Origin: a virus | Virus record (IMG/VR): IMGVR_UViG_3300034021_000409 | Span: 1-37,746 of that record | Length of the DNA: 37,746 bases | Reading direction: 5' to 3' (one strand) | In this document: positions 1 to 8,604 of the stretch, piece after piece | How the letters are laid out: every line of letters begins with the position of its first letter | How positions within the stretch are numbered: position 1 is the stretch's first letter | Translations under genes and position numbers: made by a program | Notes under the pieces: generated by a model | What the model was told of the DNA's origin: nothing | The model's database searches: none | The model's input: only the letters and a program-made list of their open reading frames with translations

Positions 1-523
1 ATACTGCATCAAATAATTGTTGTTTAACATCATCAGATGGTGTCAATAGTTCATCATACTTCTTACTGATTGCAGTAGCTCTCTTAACAATTTCTTTGTC
101 TTCCAAGACACTATCAAAGAACTTGGTAGCATCTGGATAAACGTTGTTAAGAATGTATGTATAACTGTTACTGTGAATAGTTTCAAAGAAACTCCATGAA
201 TTCATACAAATTTCCAATTCACTATTGGTAACGTGCTTCATAAGTTCATGAATACTACGACTCAACATACTATCAGTCATAGTCTGAAACTTAAGGTTAC
301 TATCAAATACAAAACGTTCTTCAGGTGAAAGATTCTTATAATCACTAATATCCTTTACCAAGGAAACTTCTTGAGGTCTCCAAAAGAAATTCAACTGTTG
401 ATCATATAGATCATAGAACTTAGGATACTTGATCAAATCATATCTTTGTAAAGATAGATCTTCACCCAAGAACATTGGATTTCTTAATTGGTCTATGTTT
501 CTTTTATTTAATACTGTTTTCAT
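1..523 (-). CDS. nrdB: Ribonucleotide reductase class Ia, small (beta) subunit, 3' end outside the window
   Basis: This is the radical-generating subunit that works with NrdA to turn ribonucleoside diphosphates into deoxynucleotides for phage DNA synthesis. The first 174 residues are visible. They contain FFWRP and a following KDISDY stretch, typical of class Ia beta subunits. By alignment with E. coli NrdB the iron ligands equivalent to D84 (in TMTDSML), E115 and H118 (in SFFETIHS) and the tyrosyl radical Y122 (in SNSYTYI) are all kept, so the protein should be active. It starts 12 nt after the nrdA stop and has a strong Shine-Dalgarno sequence, so the two are co-transcribed. The C-terminal half lies beyond position 1. 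Confidence 0.96.
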   Translation of the reverse strand, partial: MKTVLNKRNIDQLRNPMFLGEDLSLQRYDLIKYPKFYDLYDQQLNFFWRPQEVSLVKDISDYKNLSPEERFVFDSNLKFQTMTDSMLSRSIHELMKHVTNSELEICMNSWSFFETIHSNSYTYILNNVYPDATKFFDSVLEDKEIVKRATAISKKYDELLTPSDDVKQQLFDAV

Positions 524-528
524 TTTAT

Positions 529-534
529 CCTCCT
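529..534 (-). promoter_or_regulatory. Strong ribosome binding site of nrdB
   Basis: On the minus strand AGGAGG lies 5 nt before the nrdB ATG, in the 12-nt gap after the nrdA stop codon. It stands out because almost every other gene start in the window lacks such a sequence. It may keep beta-subunit synthesis high relative to alpha. Confidence 0.8.
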
Positions 535-535
535 A

Positions 536-2824
536 TTATAGAGCACAAGCTCCGCTTTCACAACCGGATTCTTGTACTACTGGTTGTTTTATTTCCGTCT
601 TCTTTTCATCCATGACGGTTTGTTTATCACCGTCATCAGTATTAGCGTAATACAGATTCTTTAGACCATACTTGTAAGCCAATAACATGTCCTTAATTAC
701 TTCTTGAACAGGAACTTTATTCTTTTCATAACGGGATGGAATATAATAAGTATTTGTACTAATACTCATATCAGTAAATTTTTGAATGGCAGCAGCAACC
801 TTCAAGTAACCTTCATTATTTGGCATATCAAAAGCAAAGGTATAATTGTCCTTATACTTATCAATATTTGGAATTACTACTGGCAAAATGTTACTCTTGC
901 TTCCCTTGAAACTAATAGCACTACGTGGTGGTTCAATACCATTGGTGCTACTTTGAATTACACTACTAGACTCTACAGGCATACATGCAGTTAATGTAGA
1001 ATGTCTCATACCATGTTTCTTAATGTCTTCACGTAGAGTTTCCCAATCACAATGTAGTGGTTCAGTGATGAATTCATCTACATCTCTCTTATAAGTATCA
1101 ATTGGCAATACTCCTTGACTAAATTTTGTTCTGTCAAACTTCTCACACTTACCCACTTCTTTTGCCATTTCAACACTAGCCTTGATTAGATAGTAACTGG
1201 TCTTTTCCATCCACTTGGCAACAAAGTTAGGAGCATCTTTATCCCAATACTTCAAACCTTCTTTAGCCAATAGAGCAGCCAAGTTACTTACACCTACACC
1301 AAGACTACGGCGTTTCTTTGCAAAGTTTTCTGCGGCTGGTACGAAATAATCTTGATGTTCAATCAAAGCATCCAACATTCTGACAATAATATCACAGACA
1401 CTTTCCATTTCTTCATCATCTTTGATTTCTAACCAATTCAAAGCAGCCAAGATACAAACACCAATTTCTCCGTTTTTATCATTAACATCAGTGATTGGAA
1501 TTAGTGGATGATTAACTTCAAGACATAGATTACTGGTATCTACTTGATCCAACCAACTACCATGTTCATTTGCGTGATCAACAAACATTGTATAAATACG
1601 TCCAGTTTCAAGACGTTCTTTAGCCAATAGTCCCATCAATTCACGAGCAGGTACTTTCTTCTTGAACTTAATGTTCTTGTTAGCTTCAGCCTTTTCATAC
1701 TTTTCCTTGAATCCTTCCAATCCAAAAGTATTCCATAGTGAAGGACATTCATGGTAACTGAATAGTGTAACATCTTGATTCTTCAAGAACCGTTCAAAGA
1801 TTAGTTTGTCTAATCCAATACAATAGTCCAACTTACGAACACGGTTATCATCAGTACCTTGATTGTTCTTCAATACAAGAATATCTAGAATGTCATAGTG
1901 GAACCATGCAAAATTGACGGTGGCACTACCCCCTCTAATTCCATTTTGGTGACAACTCTTTACAGTAGCTTCAAACGCTTTAGCAAAAGGAATTGGTCCA
2001 GTATGCATTACTTCACCGTTACGAATAGGAGCATTTGTAGCACGTAGTCTGGATAGATTCAATCCAATGCCATAACGGCTAGCTGTAGCAAATCCAACTG
2101 CACTGTTGTTACTGAAGATACTACGTAGATCATCATCTACAGTGAATAGAGAACAACTAGCATAACTCTTCATTGGAGTTCTTACACCAGCCATAATTGG
2201 TGTAGGTAGATTGATTTTATGTTTGCTAAAGTAGTTGTAAGCTTTCTTTACATATTCAAGACGGTTTTCTTTATAGTCTTTAAAGAAAGTCATTGCAATA
2301 AGCATATATGCAAATTGTGGTGTTTCATAGATCTGTTTGGTTGATCTATTTTGTACCAAGTACTTATCACACAACTGTTTGATACCAGCATATGTAAAAC
2401 CAAAGTCACGATCATGTTTTAGATATTCATCCAACTTATCAAATTCTTGTTTGTTATACCATTCTAGAATATCATCATCATAAACCAATGCGTCAATATT
2501 AGTTTTTACAAGATCATATAGTTTAGGAGGATTTTTTCCACCCCAAACATTCTTTCTCAACCTATAGTTCAATAGTCTTGATGCAACATATTGATAATTA
2601 GGCTTTTCTTCACTAATCAAATTAGAAGCCGCTTCAATCAACATTGTATGGATATCACCAGAAGACATCTTATCAAAAAATGATAGATGTGCATTCATTG
2701 CAACTTCTTCAAAACTAACACCCTTAATATCCTCAGTAGCCCATTGTAGAACTTTATTAATTTTGTCTGCGTTAAAACTTTCCAACTTTCCGTTACGTTT
2801 TTTAATGTAAATCTCTTTATTCAT
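536..2824 (-). CDS. nrdA: Ribonucleotide reductase class Ia, large (alpha) subunit
   Basis: Catalytic subunit of the aerobic ribonucleotide reductase, 762 residues, which is full length for the family. An ATP-cone domain occupies roughly residues 1-95 (IYIKKRNGKLESF at the start), so allosteric activity control is possible. The active site is complete: a redox Cys in YASCSLF, the Asn-Cys-Glu triad in NLCLE, the second redox Cys in GVCILAALNW, and the radical-transfer tyrosine pair in NLYYANT. The tail ends GCESGACAL, with the two mobile cysteines that pass electrons from thioredoxin or glutaredoxin. It precedes nrdB in the same transcript. The gene starts at ATG after an A/T-rich leader without a Shine-Dalgarno motif, and is separated from the helicase gene upstream by a possible terminator. 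Confidence 0.97.
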   Translation of the reverse strand: MNKEIYIKKRNGKLESFNADKINKVLQWATEDIKGVSFEEVAMNAHLSFFDKMSSGDIHTMLIEAASNLISEEKPNYQYVASRLLNYRLRKNVWGGKNPPKLYDLVKTNIDALVYDDDILEWYNKQEFDKLDEYLKHDRDFGFTYAGIKQLCDKYLVQNRSTKQIYETPQFAYMLIAMTFFKDYKENRLEYVKKAYNYFSKHKINLPTPIMAGVRTPMKSYASCSLFTVDDDLRSIFSNNSAVGFATASRYGIGLNLSRLRATNAPIRNGEVMHTGPIPFAKAFEATVKSCHQNGIRGGSATVNFAWFHYDILDILVLKNNQGTDDNRVRKLDYCIGLDKLIFERFLKNQDVTLFSYHECPSLWNTFGLEGFKEKYEKAEANKNIKFKKKVPARELMGLLAKERLETGRIYTMFVDHANEHGSWLDQVDTSNLCLEVNHPLIPITDVNDKNGEIGVCILAALNWLEIKDDEEMESVCDIIVRMLDALIEHQDYFVPAAENFAKKRRSLGVGVSNLAALLAKEGLKYWDKDAPNFVAKWMEKTSYYLIKASVEMAKEVGKCEKFDRTKFSQGVLPIDTYKRDVDEFITEPLHCDWETLREDIKKHGMRHSTLTACMPVESSSVIQSSTNGIEPPRSAISFKGSKSNILPVVIPNIDKYKDNYTFAFDMPNNEGYLKVAAAIQKFTDMSISTNTYYIPSRYEKNKVPVQEVIKDMLLAYKYGLKNLYYANTDDGDKQTVMDEKKTEIKQPVVQESGCESGACAL

Positions 2825-2850
2825 ATAGGTAAAAAATAATTATTTGTTTA

Positions 2851-2891
2851 ATAGAAAAAATTAACTTCAAAAAGGAAATTTTTGAAATTAA
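2851..2891 (-). terminator. Possible A/T-rich intrinsic terminator between helicase and nrdA
   Basis: On the minus strand arms at 2891-2879 and 2873-2861 form a 13-bp stem with one U-G wobble and a 5-nt loop, followed directly by a run of six T (2860-2855). It lies after the helicase stop and before nrdA. The stem is nearly all A/T, so its strength is uncertain; it may only attenuate read-through. Confidence 0.4.
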
Positions 2892-2927
2892 ATTTTGATG
2901 TTTTTTAGTTTAACTTAATATATAAGT

Positions 2928-4307
2928 TTATTCATCACTGTCTTGATGAGCATTCCACTTGTTGCTCATCATCTTTTTGACCAAGTTTTCTTCTTGGTTC
3001 ATTTCATTGATGATGCCAATACCCTCACGGCTGTTTTCAGCAAAGATCTGAATATCACCACAACCAGCATTCATTCTGGATGGGAATGTAATACCATCAG
3101 GTCCAAACCGATTCTTAATTACGTGGAAACGTGCAGTATTAGCTTGTTTGTCTGACATCTTACGGCTTAGTGACATAACAAAGTCAGCGGTCATAATCTT
3201 TCTATAACTATCTGAAATGTTATTTGCCTGAATAATATCTTCATCCATAGCAGCACGGTTACTTTGTGAAGCACTCCAAATAGGAACTTGTAATTCACCA
3301 GCTACACCACGTAGTTCTTCATAAATACCACCGGCTTCACTATAACTGTTACTATTACGTTCACTCTGAGAAGGACGTAGAATGTCAGCGTAGTCAACAA
3401 TAATCATATCTACCTTAGTACCAAGAGTCTGAATACGTTCAGCATGTAGTTTCAAACTATGAGCAGATACAGTCTTGATTGGAAAGTACTTAATGATCAA
3501 TTTACCAGGCACTTCTGCAATCTTCTTCTTAACAATGTCAATGTTGTTACGGATGTTTTGGAAATCAATTCCAGTAAAACAAGCGTCATAACGTAGACCA
3601 ACATAGTTTTCATTCAATTCCAAAGTATAATGTAATACATTTTTACCTTGACGCATTGCTTCTGCACCCATCTTGGCAAGAACCCAACTCTTACCACTAC
3701 CAGCACAAGCAGTAATAATTCCAAGTTCACCACCAGCAAGACCACCATCCATAATGTTGTCTACTTCTGTCCAATTGGTCTTGATAGACTTACGTGCCAT
3801 CATGCTCATACGTTTGTCAATATCAACCATGTATTCATGACCAATATTACGTTCCATACCAGCCTTCATGGCAAGATCAACTACATGCTTGATTTTGTCA
3901 TACTGACCACTCTTCAAGTGATCAACACTCTCCATAATAGCATTCTTAATCTTCTGATTCTTACAAAATTCAAGAAACTGTTCTTTGATATACTTCAAAT
4001 CAGTATCACTGATCTTTTGATAAACCAAACGAAGTTGTTCTACAACTGATTGTTTCAACAAATCATTTTCAATACTATCAACTTTAACCTTAAAGACTGC
4101 CAAGGTTGGCAAATCTTTATATTGAAGAAAGTAACTGATTGTTTCTTTAACAATAAATTTATGTGCATCCGTCTCGAAACTATCTGGTTCCAAGATATCA
4201 CTGATACGCTCAATGAATGTTTTATCTGACACCAGACCACTAATGCATTTGATTTGGAATTCAGATCCGAATTTCTTTAGGTTATCTACGATATATTTCT
4301 CACTCAT
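2928..4307 (-). CDS. 41: Replicative DNA helicase, DnaB/T4 gp41-like
   Basis: Hexameric 5'-3' helicase expected to unwind the phage replication fork. The 459-residue protein has an N-terminal helical domain (residues about 1-180) and a RecA-like C-terminal domain. Visible motifs are Walker A (ACAGSGKS, near residue 203), Walker B (MIIVDYADILRP) and the downstream SASQSNRAA segment typical of DnaB/gp41 sensor regions. It follows rnh and uvsX in one transcription direction, as uvsX and gene 41 are linked in T4. No primase (gp61) or gp59 loader is seen here. No Shine-Dalgarno motif precedes the ATG. Assignment to the family is firm; the T4 numbering is by analogy. Confidence 0.93.
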   Translation of the reverse strand: MSEKYIVDNLKKFGSEFQIKCISGLVSDKTFIERISDILEPDSFETDAHKFIVKETISYFLQYKDLPTLAVFKVKVDSIENDLLKQSVVEQLRLVYQKISDTDLKYIKEQFLEFCKNQKIKNAIMESVDHLKSGQYDKIKHVVDLAMKAGMERNIGHEYMVDIDKRMSMMARKSIKTNWTEVDNIMDGGLAGGELGIITACAGSGKSWVLAKMGAEAMRQGKNVLHYTLELNENYVGLRYDACFTGIDFQNIRNNIDIVKKKIAEVPGKLIIKYFPIKTVSAHSLKLHAERIQTLGTKVDMIIVDYADILRPSQSERNSNSYSEAGGIYEELRGVAGELQVPIWSASQSNRAAMDEDIIQANNISDSYRKIMTADFVMSLSRKMSDKQANTARFHVIKNRFGPDGITFPSRMNAGCGDIQIFAENSREGIGIINEMNQEENLVKKMMSNKWNAHQDSDE

Positions 4308-4360
4308 AATTTATTAACTTTCAATAGACTACACTACAAACCCCCAGTTGAAAAGTTCTT

Positions 4361-5428
4361 TTATAGAACCATTGAATTAATTTTTCCAAACACTTCATTC
4401 AACCAGATTTGTGAATTTGGAAAATTGTTTTGCATACAATCTTCAACCAACAATTTACTAAAACCAAATCTATCCAATTTGTTAATTGGCTTTTCAATGA
4501 TTTCATTAATTCTTAGTTGGCTAAAAGATTGTATTTGAGTGTCATGTAACTGCATCAAATCATAGTTCCGTTGCATTACATGCTTGTTGTCTAATATAGT
4601 GTTATATAACTTTAATTTACCCTTCTTACTATCACTATAGTTATATATCTCCTGCAATGTATATTGATGATCTTCTGTAAAAATAGGAAAACACTTAATG
4701 ATTGTTTTTAGTCCTGCGCCAGAAATACCGTCAATGTTATCACTTGTATCACCTTCCATAATTCTGTAATTAATGAAATTCTTACAACTGATACCATATT
4801 CCAATAGAATTTCTGCACAACCATACAATTTCTTTTTAGTTGGACTCCAGATTTTAATTCTGTCACCAGCTAATTGTAAGAAGTCTTTATCTGCACTCAT
4901 AATGGTAACATTACTATTTTTAAAATATTCTGTTGCCAAATATGCAATTGTGTCATCAGCTTCAATATGATCAATTGCCATTGTTGTTACAGGCAATTTA
5001 TCTAGATATTGTACAGTTCGTAACAACTGTTTCTTTAAGTTTTTATCTTCTGTATCTGGATCAGATAGATCATCATAAGCTCTGTTGAGCCTAATTTTTG
5101 TCTTTCTCCCGCTTTTATATTCTGGATAAATCTTCCGTCTTTTCAGTGAACCCCCTTGTCCATCAGACACAACCACAATCTTTGTAGGATTGATTAGTTT
5201 AGCTGCATAACCAATGCTTTTTAAGCACCCTGCAATTCCACCAGTATGATTACCGTTGGTATTGAGGGAGGGGGAGGCCATGAACGCTCTAATAAAAGTG
5301 TTCATGAAATCAACAATTAGAACTTCAGAATTGACAGATCTATTCAATCCGCCAACTTTTTCTTCTTGTTTTACATTATCAAATAAAGAAAACAACCTCT
5401 TTTTTTCACTGTCAGATAGATTACTCAT
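4361..5428 (-). CDS. rnh: 5'-3' exonuclease / RNase H (T4 Rnh-like, FEN family)
   Basis: Structure-specific 5' nuclease that in T4 removes RNA primers from lagging-strand fragments. The metal-binding acidic residues of the FEN fold are visible: LIVDFMNTFIRAF near the N-terminus, the VVVSDG strand, HIEADDTIA, MSADKDFLQL, and MEGDTSDNIDG, followed by the helix-hairpin-helix-like ISGAGLKT. I chose the ATG at 5428, whose ATGAGTAA overlaps the uvsX stop by 8 nt; a TTG at 5482 would add 18 residues, but these read through the end of uvsX and look non-native. The gene lies between uvsX and the helicase, matching a role at the replication fork. The start choice is the main uncertainty. Confidence 0.92.
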   Translation of the reverse strand: MSNLSDSEKKRLFSLFDNVKQEEKVGGLNRSVNSEVLIVDFMNTFIRAFMASPSLNTNGNHTGGIAGCLKSIGYAAKLINPTKIVVVSDGQGGSLKRRKIYPEYKSGRKTKIRLNRAYDDLSDPDTEDKNLKKQLLRTVQYLDKLPVTTMAIDHIEADDTIAYLATEYFKNSNVTIMSADKDFLQLAGDRIKIWSPTKKKLYGCAEILLEYGISCKNFINYRIMEGDTSDNIDGISGAGLKTIIKCFPIFTEDHQYTLQEIYNYSDSKKGKLKLYNTILDNKHVMQRNYDLMQLHDTQIQSFSQLRINEIIEKPINKLDRFGFSKLLVEDCMQNNFPNSQIWLNEVFGKINSMVL

Positions 5429-6572
5429 TCTCAGATGATACACCAGAATCTTCATCCGTGTCAACAACTGCGTCATCAACAATGATGCTATTTGGATCTT
5501 TGTATTTCATAACTACAGCGTCACAAATCTTCAAGTAAACTTCTTCACTCAAAGCTTTGTCAGTCTTCATTGTTTCTACAAAGTCCTTGGATTGGAACTT
5601 CCATTCACTACCATCATCCTTCTTATAGGTATAATAAGCACCACCTTGTTTTACCAAGTTGTTTTCCTTCAACACTTTGATCCAACTGCCATAATCAGCA
5701 ATTCCACTATCAAAGTAAATATCAAAAGATGCTTGACGTTGTGGTGGTCCCATACGGTTCTTGACAACTACTGCTTTACATTCATTGCCAATAACTTCTT
5801 CACCTTTCTTGAGTTTACCAGTGTTGTTCAAACGAACACGAACTGAACAATGATAAGCAAGTGACTTACCACCTGATACTACATACTTGTCACCAAATGC
5901 CATAGCATTTAGATTCTGACGTAATTGGTTAGTAAATACAGTAAGTACTTTTTGACGACCAATCATAGTAGTAATCTTACGCATTGCTTTGCTGATAATA
6001 ATAGATTTACCAGTAGCAAATCCATCTTTACCGTGATCACTTTCTAGTTCTGCTTTTGTGGAAGCAGCAGCAACAGAGTCAACAATAATTGTAAGAATAC
6101 GGTCTTTGTTTGACTTACGTACAATTCCAATCATTTGTTCCATCTTTTCAAAAATATCTTCAACGGTTTCACATTGAACATATAGAAGTTTTGATAGATC
6201 TACACCAAGACTCTTCCAGAATTCAGGAGCAGCAGCATTTTCAGTGTCAATAACAACTGCAATGCCACCCTTCTTTTGTGTATCTGCTACAACATGAGCA
6301 GAAACTAGACTCTTACCAGTACCTTCCAAACCATTGAATTCAACCATCTTTCCAACTGGCAATCCACCGTGAGGACGATTGCTAATAGCTAGATCAAGAA
6401 TAGAAGAACCTGTACTAATCCAATCACTAATTTCTGCTGGATTTTCTTGCTCATCCAAGAAATATGCAATCTTACCACCATCTTTATTGGCTTTATTCAA
6501 CTCATTTGCTAGTAATTCAACTAACTCATCTCTTTGAGGAGTATCTTGCGTAACTTGATTTTTCTTTTTCAT
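5421..6572 (-). CDS. uvsX: RecA/UvsX-like recombinase
   Basis: Strand-exchange ATPase that forms filaments on ssDNA and drives recombination-dependent replication and repair. It has 383 residues, close to T4 UvsX. Walker A is GLEGTGKS (about residues 82-89), Walker B is ILTIIVDSVAAAS, and TNQLRQN plus the mobile loop before VVSGGKSLAYH are typical RecA-core elements. The C-terminus is acidic (VVDTDEDSGVSSENE), as in many phage recombinases that interact with ssDNA-binding proteins. It follows the gp32-like gene, from which it is separated by a strong terminator-like hairpin, and overlaps rnh. No Shine-Dalgarno sequence is seen before the ATG. Confidence 0.95.
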   Translation of the reverse strand: MKKKNQVTQDTPQRDELVELLANELNKANKDGGKIAYFLDEQENPAEISDWISTGSSILDLAISNRPHGGLPVGKMVEFNGLEGTGKSLVSAHVVADTQKKGGIAVVIDTENAAAPEFWKSLGVDLSKLLYVQCETVEDIFEKMEQMIGIVRKSNKDRILTIIVDSVAAASTKAELESDHGKDGFATGKSIIISKAMRKITTMIGRQKVLTVFTNQLRQNLNAMAFGDKYVVSGGKSLAYHCSVRVRLNNTGKLKKGEEVIGNECKAVVVKNRMGPPQRQASFDIYFDSGIADYGSWIKVLKENNLVKQGGAYYTYKKDDGSEWKFQSKDFVETMKTDKALSEEVYLKICDAVVMKYKDPNSIIVDDAVVDTDEDSGVSSENE

Positions 6573-6582
6573 AAATTTATAT

Positions 6583-6621
6583 AACTAAAATAGGGGTGGC
6601 AGTAATATATACTACCACCCC
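6583..6621 (-). terminator. Hairpin terminator after the gp32-like gene
   Basis: On the minus strand a 12-bp stem (GGGGTGGTAGTA pairing with TACTGCCACCCC, one U-G wobble) closes a 5-nt loop at 6621-6593 and is followed by TATTTTAG. It begins 17 nt after the gp32-like stop codon. In T4 gene 32 has its own abundant transcript; this hairpin would likewise limit read-through from a highly expressed gene into uvsX. The T tract is short, so termination is probably partial. Confidence 0.65.
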
Positions 6622-6638
6622 ATTACAAACAATTAATT

Positions 6639-7460
6639 TTAACTGTTAAACAAGTTATCAAAAGCAGCAGTTACATCATCTGTATTTGCTTTGGATGCCT
6701 TTGCACTTGGTGATGCGGTACTAGCTTTAGCTGTACTTGGAGCTGGTGCTGTTGCAAATGGAGGAGCGTCATCTTCCACAATTGCGTTGACAGTACCTTC
6801 TGTAGCCTGAGCTTCAGGATTCAACCAAGCATCCATTACTGACTTTAGTTCATCATATGAAAACTCTGGAAATAGATCCAAAATATTCACTTGTTGAGCA
6901 AGTACATCCTTTTGAGATACGTCAATTGCAATAGTTGCATTTGGCTTGACACGGATAGTAGTTTCTGGGAATGACTTACCAGAATCTTCTGCGGTACGGA
7001 ATTCTACAACAATGTCACGACCATGGACTGGATCAGTTATATCACCGTAATCAGGATCATTGATGATTGATAGAATCTCTTGGTAGACATTCTTACCAAA
7101 TCCCCAGAACTTAATTCCTTCACTTTCTTCACCACGAACCAAGATTGGAGCGTATGTACGCATCTTTGGTTCCATCTTACGTCCCAACTGCCAATCTTCC
7201 TTGTTTCCGGTCTTCTTCATACGATTTGACCATTCAACAATTGGATCTGGACGGTTGAAGCTATCAGGAGATAGATAAGTCTTGTTGTTGATATTATAAT
7301 GGAACTTCAACTCAATAAACGGATTATCAGGTTGATACTTGTAGGGAACAATACGTACAACTTGTTTGCCTGGCTTTGGTTTCCAGATTAGTTGAGTTTT
7401 GTTGTTTGTGTTTGAAAGTGAGTTCAAACGACTCTTTAGCTTACTTAGGTCTAATGCCAT
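6639..7460 (-). CDS. 32: Single-stranded DNA-binding protein, T4 gp32-like, without zinc ligands
   Basis: Coats ssDNA during replication and recombination and would partner UvsX and the helicase. Of 273 residues, about 1-200 match the gp32 layout: a basic N-terminal segment (LSKLKSRLNSL) for cooperativity, then the OB-fold core with KFHYNI, MRTYAPILV and IKFWGFGKNVYQEI, a pattern also found in T4 gp32. The C-terminal tail, about residue 215 on, is Ala/Ser/Thr/Pro-rich with some acidic residues and ends AAFDNLFNS, probably the protein-interaction tail. The protein has no cysteine at all, so the Cys-containing zinc site of T4 gp32 is absent. The gene lacks a Shine-Dalgarno sequence and has a structured, A/T-rich leader. 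Confidence 0.9.
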   Translation of the reverse strand: MALDLSKLKSRLNSLSNTNNKTQLIWKPKPGKQVVRIVPYKYQPDNPFIELKFHYNINNKTYLSPDSFNRPDPIVEWSNRMKKTGNKEDWQLGRKMEPKMRTYAPILVRGEESEGIKFWGFGKNVYQEILSIINDPDYGDITDPVHGRDIVVEFRTAEDSGKSFPETTIRVKPNATIAIDVSQKDVLAQQVNILDLFPEFSYDELKSVMDAWLNPEAQATEGTVNAIVEDDAPPFATAPAPSTAKASTASPSAKASKANTDDVTAAFDNLFNS

Positions 7461-7541
7461 AATTAGTAATTATTTAATAGTTAATTTTTAAGTGTTAATT
7501 AATAAGTTTTGTAACTCATTGAGTGACTCACACGAATCACT
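7461..7541 (-). promoter_or_regulatory. Structured leader of the gp32-like gene, possible autoregulatory site
   Basis: On the minus strand a hairpin at 7541-7522 (8 bp with one U-G wobble, loop GTGT) lies about 60 nt before the gp32-like ATG. Next to it ACTCAATGAGT forms an alternative small palindrome, and an AACAC further down could pair with the hairpin loop. The remaining leader is almost pure A/T and unstructured up to the ATG. T4 gene 32 mRNA is autoregulated through a pseudoknot followed by an unstructured A/U-rich leader that gp32 coats. The similar layout is seen; the function is inferred. Confidence 0.35.
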
Positions 7542-7584
7542 TGTTCATAACACTACATAACTATGGCACAGGACTTAGAAAAGT

Positions 7585-7974
7585 TCAATTAATTATATTG
7601 AAAATTTTGACGGGAATAATTCTGACGGACACATCACCAGTTAAAATAATTGAGTTTTGGTACAATTCCCAGTTCAATTGAAAGGTTTTATCAAAAACAC
7701 CACTGTTTTCTTCAGCGATCAACTTATTCATTGCGTTCAATGTATAAATTGTATTGGTTTGTTTTTTTCTATGTACGCTTATTGTATTTGGCAATTTGTT
7801 GAATTTATCATCTGTAAGTTCAACATTATAAGTCAGATACAATTCTTTTAAATTTTTTGTATTACTGAATATAAATATTTTTTCATTTAGAATAGTGTAG
7901 TTTTGTTTTATCAAATCTACGCAACTCAAATATTCACTGGACGTAGTGAATGTGCAAAGTAATTGTTTTTTCAT
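7585..7974 (-). CDS. Uncharacterised 129-residue phage protein
   Basis: I do not recognise this family. The 129-residue product begins MKKQLLCTF and has no signal peptide, membrane segment or known motif; alternating hydrophobic strands and polar turns suggest a small mixed alpha/beta domain. It overlaps the upstream 210-residue gene by 4 nt (ATGA), so the two are translationally coupled and probably work in the same context. It is the last gene of its transcript before the gp32-like leader. It is probably real, because coding density and strand fit the neighbours and no better frame exists here. Confidence 0.7.
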   Translation of the reverse strand: MKKQLLCTFTTSSEYLSCVDLIKQNYTILNEKIFIFSNTKNLKELYLTYNVELTDDKFNKLPNTISVHRKKQTNTIYTLNAMNKLIAEENSGVFDKTFQLNWELYQNSIILTGDVSVRIIPVKIFNIIN

Positions 7975-8603
7975 TTAATTATTAGTTGTTTACCATCTAC
8001 ATACCATAATTTGCCCACTACGTTACCGTTAGAGTCATACCATGTATTTTTCTTTTGATAAAAACCAAATGAATTGGCTTCTTCAAGGGTATACTCTGTT
8101 CTTAAAATTTTCTCTACTTCTGCAGCATCTGCTTGTTTTTCTTGTGGTGTTCTGGTGTCTTGTTCTTCACCATCTTTTGGTTTTTCATCAGTTTTAGCGG
8201 CAGGTGACTCTGGAGCTTTTGGTTGATCTGGAGTTGGTTTTTGTTCTGGTTCTGCTTTTGGTTTTTCTTGAGTAGTTGGATCATCTGCAAAAACATTTGG
8301 ATCACCTTTGGTTGGATTTTTCTCAAAGTGAGTTCCCTTTGCAATTGCTTTTTGTTTATATTCCGGTGTTGGAAAGGTTACAAGAATACCATTTTTGTTG
8401 TATGCTTGACGTTCAGGAAATTTTCCTTCTACAACGTTATTTAGATAATCAGTCACCGTTTCTACTGACATACCTACTTCCAATAGATTACCTCTCAAGA
8501 TTTCAATGTGTTCTTGTTTGGTGATATCAAATACACCATCTTCAATAGATATGTCTCTGCTTGATTTGTCTAATGCTTCAAAAATTAATTTCTTAATGTT
8601 CAT
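7971..8603 (-). CDS. Uncharacterised protein with possible capsid-targeting N-terminus
   Basis: Unknown function. The 210-residue product starts MNIKKLIFEALDKSS. The IFE/A step resembles the cleavage site of T4-type prohead proteases ((L/I)-x-E before A/G/S) in the short targeting peptides of T4 internal head proteins; this is inference. Residues about 95-150 are a low-complexity linker rich in Pro, Lys, Glu, Gln and Asp. The last 60 residues look globular (SFGFYQKKNTWYDSNG, VVGKLWYVDGKQ) and could be a small beta-rich domain. It starts 1 nt after the 629-residue gene and overlaps the 129-residue gene, so all three are coupled. It could alternatively be a structural or assembly factor. Confidence 0.75.
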   Translation of the reverse strand: MNIKKLIFEALDKSSRDISIEDGVFDITKQEHIEILRGNLLEVGMSVETVTDYLNNVVEGKFPERQAYNKNGILVTFPTPEYKQKAIAKGTHFEKNPTKGDPNVFADDPTTQEKPKAEPEQKPTPDQPKAPESPAAKTDEKPKDGEEQDTRTPQEKQADAAEVEKILRTEYTLEEANSFGFYQKKNTWYDSNGNVVGKLWYVDGKQLIIK

Positions 8604-8604
8604 A

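Noticed and set aside
4361-5482. TTG start at 5482 for the exonuclease
   Set aside because: The added 18 residues lie over the uvsX end and look non-native; the ATG at 5428 gives a short, normal overlap.
8114-8524. Overlapping open frames on both strands inside the 210-residue gene
   Set aside because: They arise from its Pro/Lys/Gln-rich low-complexity linker and have no start signal or family features.
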